Origin: Anaerolineaceae bacterium UBA6107
GTDB lineage: Bacteria > Chloroflexota > Anaerolineae > Anaerolineales > Anaerolineaceae
Assembly (NCBI GenBank): GCA_002428455.1
Contig: DIWL01000052.1
Location: 1 to 19,424, forward strand
DNA: 19,424 nucleotides
Reading direction: 5' to 3'
Position 1 is the first letter of the stretch. The number at the start of each line of letters is the position of its first letter. The translations under genes were made by a program, and so were the position numbers. The notes under the pieces are model-generated. The model was not told where the DNA came from, ran no database searches, and saw only the letters and a list, made by a program, of their open reading frames with translations. Positions 7,362-15,480 of the stretch are shown here, piece after piece.

Positions 7362-8502
7362 ACAAGTGCGTACAGGTCTTCACTTCATGAGTGGAGATGA
7401 AGCCTGCGCTGAAGGTGCCCTTGCTGCAGGTTGCCGCTTTTTTGGCGGTTATCCCATCACCCCATCCACAGAAATTGCTGAACACCTTGCACGCCGTTTA
7501 CCAGAAGTAAACGGCGTATTTGTTCAGATGGAGGATGAACTGGCCAGCATGGCGATCATCCTCGGTGCTTCTGCCGCAGGGGCTCGCGCCATGACCGCCA
7601 CCTCCGGTCCCGGTTTCAGCCTGATGATGGAGAACATCGGGCTGGGGATGATGCTGGAGCTGCCCTGCGTGGTCATCGATGTACAGCGCGGTTCACCCTC
7701 CACCGGCCTGCCCACCATGCCGGGTCAATCCGATGTCATGCAGGCGCGATGGGGTTCCCACGGCGATTACGAAAGCATCGCGTATGCCCCCTGGTCCCCG
7801 CAGGAAATGTTTGATCTAACCATCCATTGCTTCAATGTCGCTGACCGTTACCGCCTGCCGGTCTTCCTGCTGGCTGATGAAGTGGTGGGCCACATGGTTG
7901 AACGGGTTGCTGTCCCCGCGTGTGACAGCATCGAGCACTGGGAACGCAAGCACGCCGCAACACCACCCGGGGAACACTTCGAACCGTTCAAGATCACTGA
8001 CCCGGACCTGGTACCACCGATCGTTCACGCTGGAGAGGGTTACTGCATCCATTACACCGGTCTCACCCATGATGAACGCGGCTATCCTGATATGACTGCT
8101 GCTACACACAATGAACTGGTCACCCGCCTGGTGGAAAAAGTCCGCGTCAACCGGGAGAACATCATCCGCACGGAAGGTTACAGCCTTGAAGACGCTGAGA
8201 TCGTTGTGATCGCTTACGGCTGCACTGCCCGCTCAGCGCGCCAGGCGGTACGTGAAGCGCGGCAGGCCGGGATCCGTGCCGGTTTGCTGCGTCTCATATC
8301 GCTCTGGCCTTTCCCTGAGGAGGAGATTGCACGGCTCGCCACCCGCGCCAGGTCCCTCATCGTGGCTGAGATGAATCTGGGTCAGATCAGCCGGGAAGTG
8401 GAACGTTGTGCCCGCCGCCCGGCACGCGGCGTGTTTCACGCCGGCGGGATGATGATCCCGCCAGACCCCATCCTGCAGGCCATCCGTGAGGCGTCCGCAT
8501 GA
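7351..8502 (+). CDS. korA: 2-oxoacid:ferredoxin oxidoreductase, alpha subunit
   Basis: A 383-residue subunit carrying the pyrimidine-binding domain for thiamine diphosphate and the C-terminal transketolase-like domain. Together with KorB it decarboxylates a 2-oxoacid with CoA, yielding acyl-CoA, CO2 and reduced ferredoxin. Diagnostic stretches are FGGYPITPSTEIAE near residue 30, QMEDELASMAIILGASAAG, TSGPGFSLM and the RGSPSTGLPT loop. The ATG at 7351 overlaps korD by 11 bases; an upstream in-frame GTG at 7294 would only add residues that do not fit the family. The stop overlaps korB as ATGA. The set most resembles 2-oxoglutarate oxidoreductases, but branched-chain 2-oxoacids cannot be excluded. 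Confidence 0.92.
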   Translation: MAAEQVRTGLHFMSGDEACAEGALAAGCRFFGGYPITPSTEIAEHLARRLPEVNGVFVQMEDELASMAIILGASAAGARAMTATSGPGFSLMMENIGLGMMLELPCVVIDVQRGSPSTGLPTMPGQSDVMQARWGSHGDYESIAYAPWSPQEMFDLTIHCFNVADRYRLPVFLLADEVVGHMVERVAVPACDSIEHWERKHAATPPGEHFEPFKITDPDLVPPIVHAGEGYCIHYTGLTHDERGYPDMTAATHNELVTRLVEKVRVNRENIIRTEGYSLEDAEIVVIAYGCTARSARQAVREARQAGIRAGLLRLISLWPFPEEEIARLATRARSLIVAEMNLGQISREVERCARRPARGVFHAGGMMIPPDPILQAIREASA

Positions 8503-9332
8503 CCGAACCGATCCTGGCTGAGCATCATCCCTTGGATGATCTGATCCGCGCTGACCGCATGCCGCACATCTGGTGCCCCGGTTGCGGGATCGGAATTGCC
8601 ATGCGCTGCTACGCCCAGGGCATCCTGGACTCCGGTTTACCGGTGAAGGATCATGTCGTGGTTTCCGGCATCGGCTGCTCCGGTCGCGTGGCTGGTTATA
8701 TGAACCTCGATTCCTACCACACCACCCACGGCCGGGCAATCCCGTTTGCCATGGGTATTAAACTGGCCAAACCGGAACTGATGGTAACCGTGTTCAGCGG
8801 TGATGGTGACCTGGTTGCCATCGGTGGCAACCACCTCATCCATGCCGCCAGGCGCAATATTGACGTCAAGGTGATCTGCATCAATAATTTCAATTTTGGT
8901 ATGACCGGCGGGCAATTCGGCCCAACCACACCCAGGGGTGCCATCGCCACCACCGCACCTTACGGAAATTTTGAACTCCCGTTCAACCTCCCCTACCTGC
9001 TTGCTGCAGCCGGCGCGAACTACATCGCCCGCTGGACGACGCTGCACGCCCGCCAATTAAAGAAATCGATCCTCGAAGCCTTCAGCAAACCGGGGTTTAC
9101 CTTCATCGAAGTCCTTGCCCCCTGCCCGATCGGTTTTGGCAAATCCAATAACATCAATGATGGTCTGGAGGAAATGGAACTCTACCGCGACCGTTGTGTG
9201 ATGGCCCGGCAAGGTGAGATGAACCCGGAGGAACTTGAGATCGATTTGCGAGAAGACAAGCCGATCCTCATCGGCAAGTTCATCGACCGCGACCGCCCGC
9301 CGTTTCATCCCTTTATGAAGGGTCAGTCATGA
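8499..9332 (+). CDS. korB: 2-oxoacid:ferredoxin oxidoreductase, beta subunit (thiamine-diphosphate and [4Fe-4S])
   Basis: The 277-residue catalytic subunit binding the thiamine diphosphate diphosphate group. The motif GDGD (100-103) through INNFNFGMTGGQ (127-138) is the Mg-thiamine-diphosphate site. The [4Fe-4S] ligands are expected at C26 and C29 (WCPGCG), C60 (GIGCSGR) and the Cys of APCPIGFG near residue 204. This layout is standard for Kor-type beta subunits. Start and korA stop overlap as ATGA. Its own stop overlaps the start of a 14-codon ORF, again as ATGA, ahead of korC. Confidence 0.93.
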   Translation: MTEPILAEHHPLDDLIRADRMPHIWCPGCGIGIAMRCYAQGILDSGLPVKDHVVVSGIGCSGRVAGYMNLDSYHTTHGRAIPFAMGIKLAKPELMVTVFSGDGDLVAIGGNHLIHAARRNIDVKVICINNFNFGMTGGQFGPTTPRGAIATTAPYGNFELPFNLPYLLAAAGANYIARWTTLHARQLKKSILEAFSKPGFTFIEVLAPCPIGFGKSNNINDGLEEMELYRDRCVMARQGEMNPEELEIDLREDKPILIGKFIDRDRPPFHPFMKGQS

Positions 9333-9373
9333 ATCGATTTGTCAGGCAGGCTGTCAGGAAGTTTTCGAAATGA
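9329..9373 (+). CDS. Possible 14-residue coupling ORF between korB and korC
   Basis: The ATG at 9329 overlaps the korB stop (ATGA) and follows GAAGGG (9317-9322) by six bases. The reading frame encodes MNRFVRQAVRKFSK and ends at TGA 9371-9373, overlapping the korC ATG at 9370, again as ATGA. The peptide is basic and has no recognisable domain. It may serve only to pass ribosomes from korB to korC. No evidence of expression is available from sequence alone. Confidence 0.35.
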   Translation: MNRFVRQAVRKFSK

Positions 9374-9921
9374 GAACTGAGATTCGCATCGCCGGTTTTG
9401 GTGGACAGGGTGTCGCTCTTGCGGGGCTAATCCTCGGCAAAGCACTGGCGATCTACAGCGGTTATGAAGCCGTGATGACCCAGTCTTACGGCCCTGAAGC
9501 CCGCGGTGGCGCGTCCAGTGCCAATCTGGTGGTCTCTGATGAGCCGATCGACTACCCGTTTGTACTTACCCCCAATATCCTGGTCGCACTCTCGCAGGAG
9601 GCTTATGCCCTGTATCGACCCGGGACAAAAAGGGATGCCATACTGATCATTGATCAGGACCTGGTGATCCCGACCAACAGCGATTCCTGCTATGGCATCT
9701 CTTCGACCCGTCTGGCGGAGGAGCTGGGTCGCCGTGTGGTAACCAATGTGGTTATGGTGGGTTTCTTCACAGCCGTCACCCGCCTGCTCACGCGTGAAGC
9801 GGTCGAAAGAGCCATCGCGGACACAGTAAAACCTAAAACTTTACCGTTGAATTTAAAAGCATTCGAGGTGGGCTACACTCAACCGGTGATTCCGGTCAAC
9901 TTGCGAGGGAACCATGAGTGA
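9370..9921 (+). CDS. korC: 2-oxoacid:ferredoxin oxidoreductase, gamma subunit
   Basis: A 183-residue subunit with the Rossmann-like domain III of the 2-oxoacid oxidoreductase family, thought to help bind CoA and hold the complex together. It begins with the typical RIAGFGGQGVALAG stretch (about residues 5-18), followed by MTQSYGPEARGGASSANLVVSD (about 36-57). The start has AGGAAG eight bases upstream. The last codons overlap the hdrA start by eight bases, which ties the Kor enzyme to the Hdr genes in one transcript. Confidence 0.92.
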   Translation: MRTEIRIAGFGGQGVALAGLILGKALAIYSGYEAVMTQSYGPEARGGASSANLVVSDEPIDYPFVLTPNILVALSQEAYALYRPGTKRDAILIIDQDLVIPTNSDSCYGISSTRLAEELGRRVVTNVVMVGFFTAVTRLLTREAVERAIADTVKPKTLPLNLKAFEVGYTQPVIPVNLRGNHE

Positions 9922-12900
9922 CACCGTGATGGTGATCGGTGGGGGCATCGCCGGTATCCAGGCTTCCCTTGACCTGGCCAGGGGTGGCGTCAGGGTTGTA
10001 TTGGTGGAGCGCGCGCCGACCATTGGCGGTGTAATGGCCGTCCTTGACAAGAATTTTCCCACACTGGATTGCTCCATTTGCATCGAAGCCCCCAAGATGT
10101 CCGAGGTCGGTTTGCATCCGAACATTGAGATCCTCTCCCTGGCTGAGGTGATGGAGGTCACGGGAGAGCCCGGTAATTTCACGGTTAAAGTCAGCCAGAA
10201 GACGCGATATGTCACTGATGCTTGCACCCGCTGCGGTGAATGCACAAGCGTCTGCCCGGTTGTACTGCCAAACGAGTACGATTCGGGCATGGCTTTTCGT
10301 AAAGCCATCTACACTCCCATCCCGCAATCCGTACCGGGAGCTTACCTGGTGGATATGGCGCACTGCCTCAACGATCCGCCCAATTACATTCCGTGCAACC
10401 ACTGCCAGCAGGCCTGTCCCCCTGGTGCGATTGATTTTTTGCTGCCCGGGGAGGCTGTTGTTGAGCGCAAAGTCGGGGCGATCATCCTCGCCACCGGTTA
10501 TGACATGCTCGATCCCCGCGCGCTGCGGGAATATGGTTACGGCACGCATCCTGATATCCTGACCGCGCTGGAGTTTGAGCGATTGGTCAATTCTGCCGGT
10601 CCCACTGGAGGTGAGATCATCCGTCCCTCCGACCGGAAACACCCGCGCAATCTTCTTCTTGTCCTTTGCGTCGGTTCGCGTGATCAGCATAACTTTCACC
10701 ATTGCTCACGTTTTTGCTGTATGTACTCCATAAAACACGCTTACCAGGCGCTCGATCACGGCATCACGGATGTTACCGTCCTGTACATGGACCTTCGTGC
10801 TTACGGCAAAGGCTTTGATGGTTTCCAGCAGCGTACCAGCGACCAGGGCGCACACTTTGTCCATGGTCGGCCTGCCAGCATCGCGCCGGGGGATGACGGT
10901 CGCATCTCGGTGGTCTATGAAGATATCGCACAGGCAAGGCGGATCGCATCCCAGTTTGACATGGTCGTGTTGGCAAACGCGGTCACGCCGCCGCAGGGGC
11001 TTGAAGAGCTGGCGCAGCGCCTTGGTTTAGATCTTAACAGCGATGGCTTTATCCATTCAGAGGAGACAGCGGGCGGACTGGTGATGACCACCCGCCCGGG
11101 CATTTACACTGCCGGCTGCGTCTCCGGTCCCAAGGACATTCCGGATAGCGTTGCTGAAGGCAGCGGAGCAGCCGGTCTCTCCATGCGACATATAAAAGAC
11201 CGTCATTGGCCGGAACCCCCGCAAGTAGAACCGATCCCGGACATTGCAACTCCGCGCATTGGCGTATTCGTCTGCCATTGTGGCAGCAACATTGCGGGCG
11301 TGGTGGATGTGGAAAGGGTCTCGGACTATGCCCGGACCCTGCCTGGCGTGGTTTTCGCCGGAGATCAGATGTTTTCCTGCGCCGGTAACACCCAGGCGGA
11401 GATTGAAGAAATCATCCGCCGTGAAGGCATCACCCGGGTGGTGGTGGCAGCCTGTTCTCCCAAGACGCATGAGTCGATCTTCCGTGACGTGCTCACCCGC
11501 GCTGGTCTCAACCCCTATCTGCTTGAAATGTCCAACATCCGCAACATGGATTCCTGGGTGCATAAGAAAGAGAAGGAGGATGCCACCATCAAAGCCATGG
11601 AGATGGTCGCCATGGCAGTGGAGAAGGCGCGCCTGCTGGTTCCTCTGATCCCCTCCCACCTGGAGGTGCAGCAGAGCGCCCTGGTGATCGGCGGTGGCAT
11701 CGCCGGTATGACCGCAGCAGCCGCACTGGCGCAGCAGGGGTTCGCCACCCACCTGGTGGAAAAGGAATCCCGCCTCGGCGGCATTTTGAATCACCTCGAT
11801 ATGATCGCACCGGCCGGGATCCGCACTTCGGACATGCTCGCTGCCAAGGTGCACGAAGTGGAAATGAGCCACGTTCAAACCCATCTGAACGCCACGGTGG
11901 AAACGATCAGTGGACTGGTGGGTAACTTTTCCGCGCATCTCTCCAACGGGGAGGAGTTGCGTGTCGGGGCAGTGGTCATGGCAACCGGTTCGCAACCTTA
12001 CCAGCCGGTGGAATTTGCCCATGGCAATGATCCCCGCGTGATAACCAATCTTGAATTGGAATCACTGCTGGCAACGGGTGACCTCAAAGCCGCGCGGATC
12101 ACCTTCATCTCCTGCGTTGGCTCCCGCCAGGGCAGCACTGGCTGCGCGCGCTATTGCTGCACCTCGATGATCAACCAGGCGCTGGAACTGCGCCGCATGG
12201 GTAAACAAGTGCGCGTGCTCAGCAAGGATATCCGCACTTATAGCCGCAGCGCAGAGGAGCTTTATGAGCAGTCAATGCGCTCAGGTGTGCAATTCTTCCG
12301 TTATGCTGACCTACCCCCGCAGGAAGCCATCACCTGGCAGGATGGTGGTGTTGTCTTCCACGATGAACTGCTCAACCGTAAAGTACGGATAGAAACTGAC
12401 CTGCTCGTACTCGTGGTGGGGTTGAAACCCGCCACCGACAACCTAGCCGATCAGCTCAAGCTCTCCCGCAGCGAGGATGGTTTCTATATGGAACTGCATC
12501 CAAAGCTTGGACCGGTGGAGACGGCAGTGCAGGGGGTTTACCTGGCGGGCACCAGCCAGGGGGCCAAGGATGTGCGTGAATCGATTGCGGCGGCTTTAGC
12601 CACTGCCGGCAAGGCTGGTGCGCTCCTCGCACGCGGCGAGATCGAGAAGGAACCTCTCACCGCCCAGTTAATCCCCGACCTGTGTGTTGGTTGCATGCGC
12701 TGTGTAAAGGTCTGCCCCTTCAATGCCATCGAACAGGTTGGATTACCCGGAAAAGGCGGCAAGGTCATCATTCACGAAGCTGCCTGCATGGGATGCGGCA
12801 CCTGTGCTGCCGAATGTAATTTTCACGCCATCGAGATGCCCTACTTCACCCACCAGCAGATCCTCGCCCAGGTGGATGCGGCCCTCGCGCAAAACCCGCA

Positions 12901-13303
12901 GCACAAGTGCCTTGTGTTCACCTGCAATTGGTGTTCCTACGCCGGTGCCGATCTCGCCGGGATTGAAAAGCGCCAGTATCCTCCCTCAGCCCGGGTCATT
13001 CGCACCATGTGCTCTGCGCGCTTTGAGGAGGATTTCATTGCTCGTGCTTTTGAAAAAGGCGCCGGTGCCGTGCTGGTAACCGGATGCCGGCTTACCGATA
13101 CCGGTTCTGACTGTCATTACAACTATGCCAATCGCCTGACTGAAAAACGCTTCCACAACTGGCAGCGCAGGTTCCAGTCAAAGGGGATCGCGCCGGAACG
13201 GCTGCAGCTCCGTTGGATTTCAGCCGCCGAAGGCAAGGAATTTGCCGAGAAGATCACCGAGATGGACGAAGTGGTCAGGAGGTACTGCCGGGAACATGAG
13301 TGA
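9914..13303 (+). CDS. hdrA: Giant HdrA-like flavoprotein: HdrA-HdrA-ferredoxin-MvhD fusion
   Basis: A 1129-residue soluble FAD/iron-sulfur protein, the electron hub of the operon. Module 1 (about 1-440) has FAD motif GGGIAG (9-14), the HdrA C53-x-x-C56 (LDCSIC), inserted [4Fe-4S] motifs at C104 (CTRCGECTSVCP) and C161 (CNHCQQACP), and CVGSR/CSRFCC at 252-268. Module 2 (about 448-910) starts with VCHCGSNI (C454, C456), C489 and AACSPKTHE (C514), then a second FAD site at 593-598 and CVGSR/CARYCC near 734, but it lacks the CxxC and ferredoxin insert. Two [4Fe-4S] motifs follow at C924 and C958, then an MvhD-like domain with C999, C1004, C1007, C1033, C1058 and C1067. Methanogen HdrA is about 660 residues. 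The order recalls QmoA joined to QmoB. GAGGGA precedes the ATG. Confidence 0.9.
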   Translation: MSDTVMVIGGGIAGIQASLDLARGGVRVVLVERAPTIGGVMAVLDKNFPTLDCSICIEAPKMSEVGLHPNIEILSLAEVMEVTGEPGNFTVKVSQKTRYVTDACTRCGECTSVCPVVLPNEYDSGMAFRKAIYTPIPQSVPGAYLVDMAHCLNDPPNYIPCNHCQQACPPGAIDFLLPGEAVVERKVGAIILATGYDMLDPRALREYGYGTHPDILTALEFERLVNSAGPTGGEIIRPSDRKHPRNLLLVLCVGSRDQHNFHHCSRFCCMYSIKHAYQALDHGITDVTVLYMDLRAYGKGFDGFQQRTSDQGAHFVHGRPASIAPGDDGRISVVYEDIAQARRIASQFDMVVLANAVTPPQGLEELAQRLGLDLNSDGFIHSEETAGGLVMTTRPGIYTAGCVSGPKDIPDSVAEGSGAAGLSMRHIKDRHWPEPPQVEPIPDIATPRIGVFVCHCGSNIAGVVDVERVSDYARTLPGVVFAGDQMFSCAGNTQAEIEEIIRREGITRVVVAACSPKTHESIFRDVLTRAGLNPYLLEMSNIRNMDSWVHKKEKEDATIKAMEMVAMAVEKARLLVPLIPSHLEVQQSALVIGGGIAGMTAAAALAQQGFATHLVEKESRLGGILNHLDMIAPAGIRTSDMLAAKVHEVEMSHVQTHLNATVETISGLVGNFSAHLSNGEELRVGAVVMATGSQPYQPVEFAHGNDPRVITNLELESLLATGDLKAARITFISCVGSRQGSTGCARYCCTSMINQALELRRMGKQVRVLSKDIRTYSRSAEELYEQSMRSGVQFFRYADLPPQEAITWQDGGVVFHDELLNRKVRIETDLLVLVVGLKPATDNLADQLKLSRSEDGFYMELHPKLGPVETAVQGVYLAGTSQGAKDVRESIAAALATAGKAGALLARGEIEKEPLTAQLIPDLCVGCMRCVKVCPFNAIEQVGLPGKGGKVIIHEAACMGCGTCAAECNFHAIEMPYFTHQQILAQVDAALAQNPQHKCLVFTCNWCSYAGADLAGIEKRQYPPSARVIRTMCSARFEEDFIARAFEKGAGAVLVTGCRLTDTGSDCHYNYANRLTEKRFHNWQRRFQSKGIAPERLQLRWISAAEGKEFAEKITEMDEVVRRYCREHE

Positions 13304-14456
13304 CGACGCCGTGCTGCTCAATGATGAATTATGGGAACGCCTGCTTGAACTGACCGGCGGTGATGTTGCCCTATGTTACCAATGCGGTGAGTGCACCGCT
13401 GCCTGCCCGTGGGGTATGGTCCGCGAGAAAGGGCTGCCTGTGCGGCTTGTTCTGCGCCAGGCACAACTGGGTATAGAAAATACAGGTGCGGAGCTGTGGT
13501 TGTGCACCACCTGCGGTCTATGCCAGGCAACCTGCCCGCGCGGTGTGGATATTCCCGCGGTCTTTCGCGCCCTGCGCCAGCTCGCCTGGGAGCAGAACCG
13601 CGTCGAAAAAGGGTTGCCCTCCATGCTGTGGTCTCTCTACTGGAATAGCAATCCCTGGTCGCAGCCGCCTTCAACCCGTTCCGCCTGGGCGGGCAATCTC
13701 AACCTTGAGACATTTGATCCCGCTCGTCATGAGGTCCTGCTCTATGTGGGATGCACCTCCTCGTACAATCGGCGCGCCCAGAAGATCGCCCGCGCGCTGG
13801 TGACTTTGCTCCAAAAGGCGGGAGTGTCCTTTGGCTACCTGGGAGACGATGAGCCCTGTTGCGGAGAATCCGCGTTGAGCATCGGCAACCAGCCGTACTT
13901 TGAAGAAATCGCCGCCCATACCAGCCAGGTCTTTATAGAAAAAGGCATCACGCGATTAATGACCATCTCTCCCCATTGTTATGATGTCTTCAAGAACCAC
14001 TATCAGGAGGTACCACCAGGTTGGCAGCCGCTCCACTATACGCAATACCTTGCGGAACTGGTGGATCAAGACCGCCTGGTCTTTCCCCACCCACTCGACT
14101 TCCAGGTGACCTACCAGGATCCCTGTTACCTGGGACGCTTGAACGAGGAATACGAAGCTCCGCGCCGCATCCTCAAAGCCCTTCCGGGTATCGAATTGGT
14201 TGAAATGACTGATAACCGCCAGGCTGGATTATGCTGCGGCGGCGGTGGCGGGCGCATGTGGCTGGAAACCCCGGCCAGTGAGCGCTTTGCCGAACTCCGG
14301 GTTGCCCAGGCACTCAACACCGGTGCCGATCACCTCGTCACAGCATGCCCGTTCTGCCTTTCCTGCCTGGAGGATAGCGCCAGCGCATTATCCCGCGCGC
14401 TGCCGGTACTCGATATCGCCGAATTAGCCGTCCAGGCTATCGGGGAGCGTTCATAA
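13296..14456 (+). CDS. HdrC-HdrB fusion, heterodisulfide reductase-like Fe-S protein with two CCG domains
   Basis: A 386-residue soluble protein that would exchange electrons with HdrA. The N-terminal HdrC-like ferredoxin has C27-C30-C33-C37 (CYQCGECTAACP) and C70-C73-C76-C80 (CTTCGLCQATCP). Two CCG domains follow. The first has C153, C188-C189 and C228, but Ser225 replaces the expected first Cys of the CxxC (ISPHC). The second is complete with C277, C313-C314 and C351/C354 (ACPFC) and may bind a noncubane [4Fe-4S] cluster. This arrangement is found in HdrD-like Fe-S oxidoreductases that often neighbour Etf genes. The ATG overlaps the end of hdrA by eight bases; an ATG here fits better than upstream codons within hdrA. 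The real substrate (disulfide, Etf or other) is unknown. Confidence 0.88.
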   Translation: MSDDAVLLNDELWERLLELTGGDVALCYQCGECTAACPWGMVREKGLPVRLVLRQAQLGIENTGAELWLCTTCGLCQATCPRGVDIPAVFRALRQLAWEQNRVEKGLPSMLWSLYWNSNPWSQPPSTRSAWAGNLNLETFDPARHEVLLYVGCTSSYNRRAQKIARALVTLLQKAGVSFGYLGDDEPCCGESALSIGNQPYFEEIAAHTSQVFIEKGITRLMTISPHCYDVFKNHYQEVPPGWQPLHYTQYLAELVDQDRLVFPHPLDFQVTYQDPCYLGRLNEEYEAPRRILKALPGIELVEMTDNRQAGLCCGGGGGRMWLETPASERFAELRVAQALNTGADHLVTACPFCLSCLEDSASALSRALPVLDIAELAVQAIGERS

Positions 14457-14457
14457 G

Positions 14458-15480
14458 ATGGTGGACTCATTAATCCATCCCCACGAGGCAAAACCGGAGA
14501 TCTGGGTTTACCTGGAGCATGAAGGCGGGAACCTTCAAACCGTCTCCCTGGAAATACTTGGAAAAGGCCGCCAGCTCGCTGATGAGATGGGCTGGCCTTT
14601 GTGCGGTCTTTTACTCGGTGAACATGTGGTCCACCTGGCAGCGCAAGTCTTTGAGCATGGTGCCGACCGCGCCTGGGTAGTGGAGCATCCCCTGCTTGGG
14701 TCTTTTACCATCGATGCTTACGCCGCAGCCACTTTTCAGACCGTTATGAAGGGAAAACCCTCCGTTCTGCTATTCGGCGCGACCCCGGATGGGCGCGACC
14801 TTGCCGCCCGCCTGGCTGTACGCCTGCGCACCGGCTTGAATGCCGATTGCACCGATCTGCGCATCAAGCGCGAAAGTGGTGTGCTGGTCAGCGAGGTCTC
14901 CGGATTTGGCGGTGGCGTGCTGGCGCTGATCGAAATGCCCGACCACCGCCCTCAAATGGCCACCGTTCGCCCGGGTGTTTTTCCCGTTCCTGGAAGCATG
15001 CCGGGTTCACAGGGGGAGACGATTTCTGTCCGGGTGGATCTGTCTCCGCAAATGATCAAAACCCGCATCATCGAGAGGCATACTTCGAGCACAATCGATC
15101 TCACCCGTGTGCCCGTTCTCGTGGCGGGCGGTCGCGGTGTTGGTCCCGATTTCACGGACCTGGAACAGTTGGCACATTTACTCGGTGGTGATGTAGGCGC
15201 CACCCGTCCACCGGTTGACGCAGGGTACATTGAACGGGAACGCCAGGTCGGTCAGACCGGGGTTGGCTGCAGCCCCGAACTGGCCATCTGTTGTGGTATC
15301 AGCGGTGCGTTTCATTTCGTGGTAGGCATCGAAAAAGCTGAGACTGTGATCGCCATTAATTCCGATCCTGAAGCGCCGATTTTTGATTACGCCGATTATT
15401 GTGTGGTGGGCGACATTCACAAAGTGCTACCCGATCTGGTACAGGCACTCCAGGCTGCCAGGGAATTGACCCATGACTGA
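14458..15480 (+). CDS. etfA: Electron transfer flavoprotein, alpha subunit
   Basis: A 340-residue soluble FAD-binding subunit. The N-terminal domain contains LLFGATPDGRDLAARLAVR and TGLNADCTDL (about residues 100-135) and PQMATVRPGVF (about 164-174), a wording typical of the Etf branch that includes bifurcating complexes. The C-terminal FAD domain shows AGGRGVG (about 222-228), VGQTGVGCSPELAICCGISG (about 263-282) and AINSDPEAPIFDYADY (about 298-313). The gene begins one base after the hdrCB stop with GGGGAG upstream, and overlaps etfB by eight bases. No acyl-CoA dehydrogenase or ETF:quinone oxidoreductase is in the window, so HdrCB/HdrA are the obvious redox partners. Confidence 0.93.
   Translation: MVDSLIHPHEAKPEIWVYLEHEGGNLQTVSLEILGKGRQLADEMGWPLCGLLLGEHVVHLAAQVFEHGADRAWVVEHPLLGSFTIDAYAAATFQTVMKGKPSVLLFGATPDGRDLAARLAVRLRTGLNADCTDLRIKRESGVLVSEVSGFGGGVLALIEMPDHRPQMATVRPGVFPVPGSMPGSQGETISVRVDLSPQMIKTRIIERHTSSTIDLTRVPVLVAGGRGVGPDFTDLEQLAHLLGGDVGATRPPVDAGYIERERQVGQTGVGCSPELAICCGISGAFHFVVGIEKAETVIAINSDPEAPIFDYADYCVVGDIHKVLPDLVQALQAARELTHD

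Noticed and set aside
11057..12022. 321-codon open frame on the minus strand inside hdrA, and similar long antisense frames at 9896-10702 and 15356-15943
   Set aside because: They lie entirely antisense to well-supported redox genes in GC-rich sequence, have no recognisable domains and no good ribosome binding sites; typical shadow frames.
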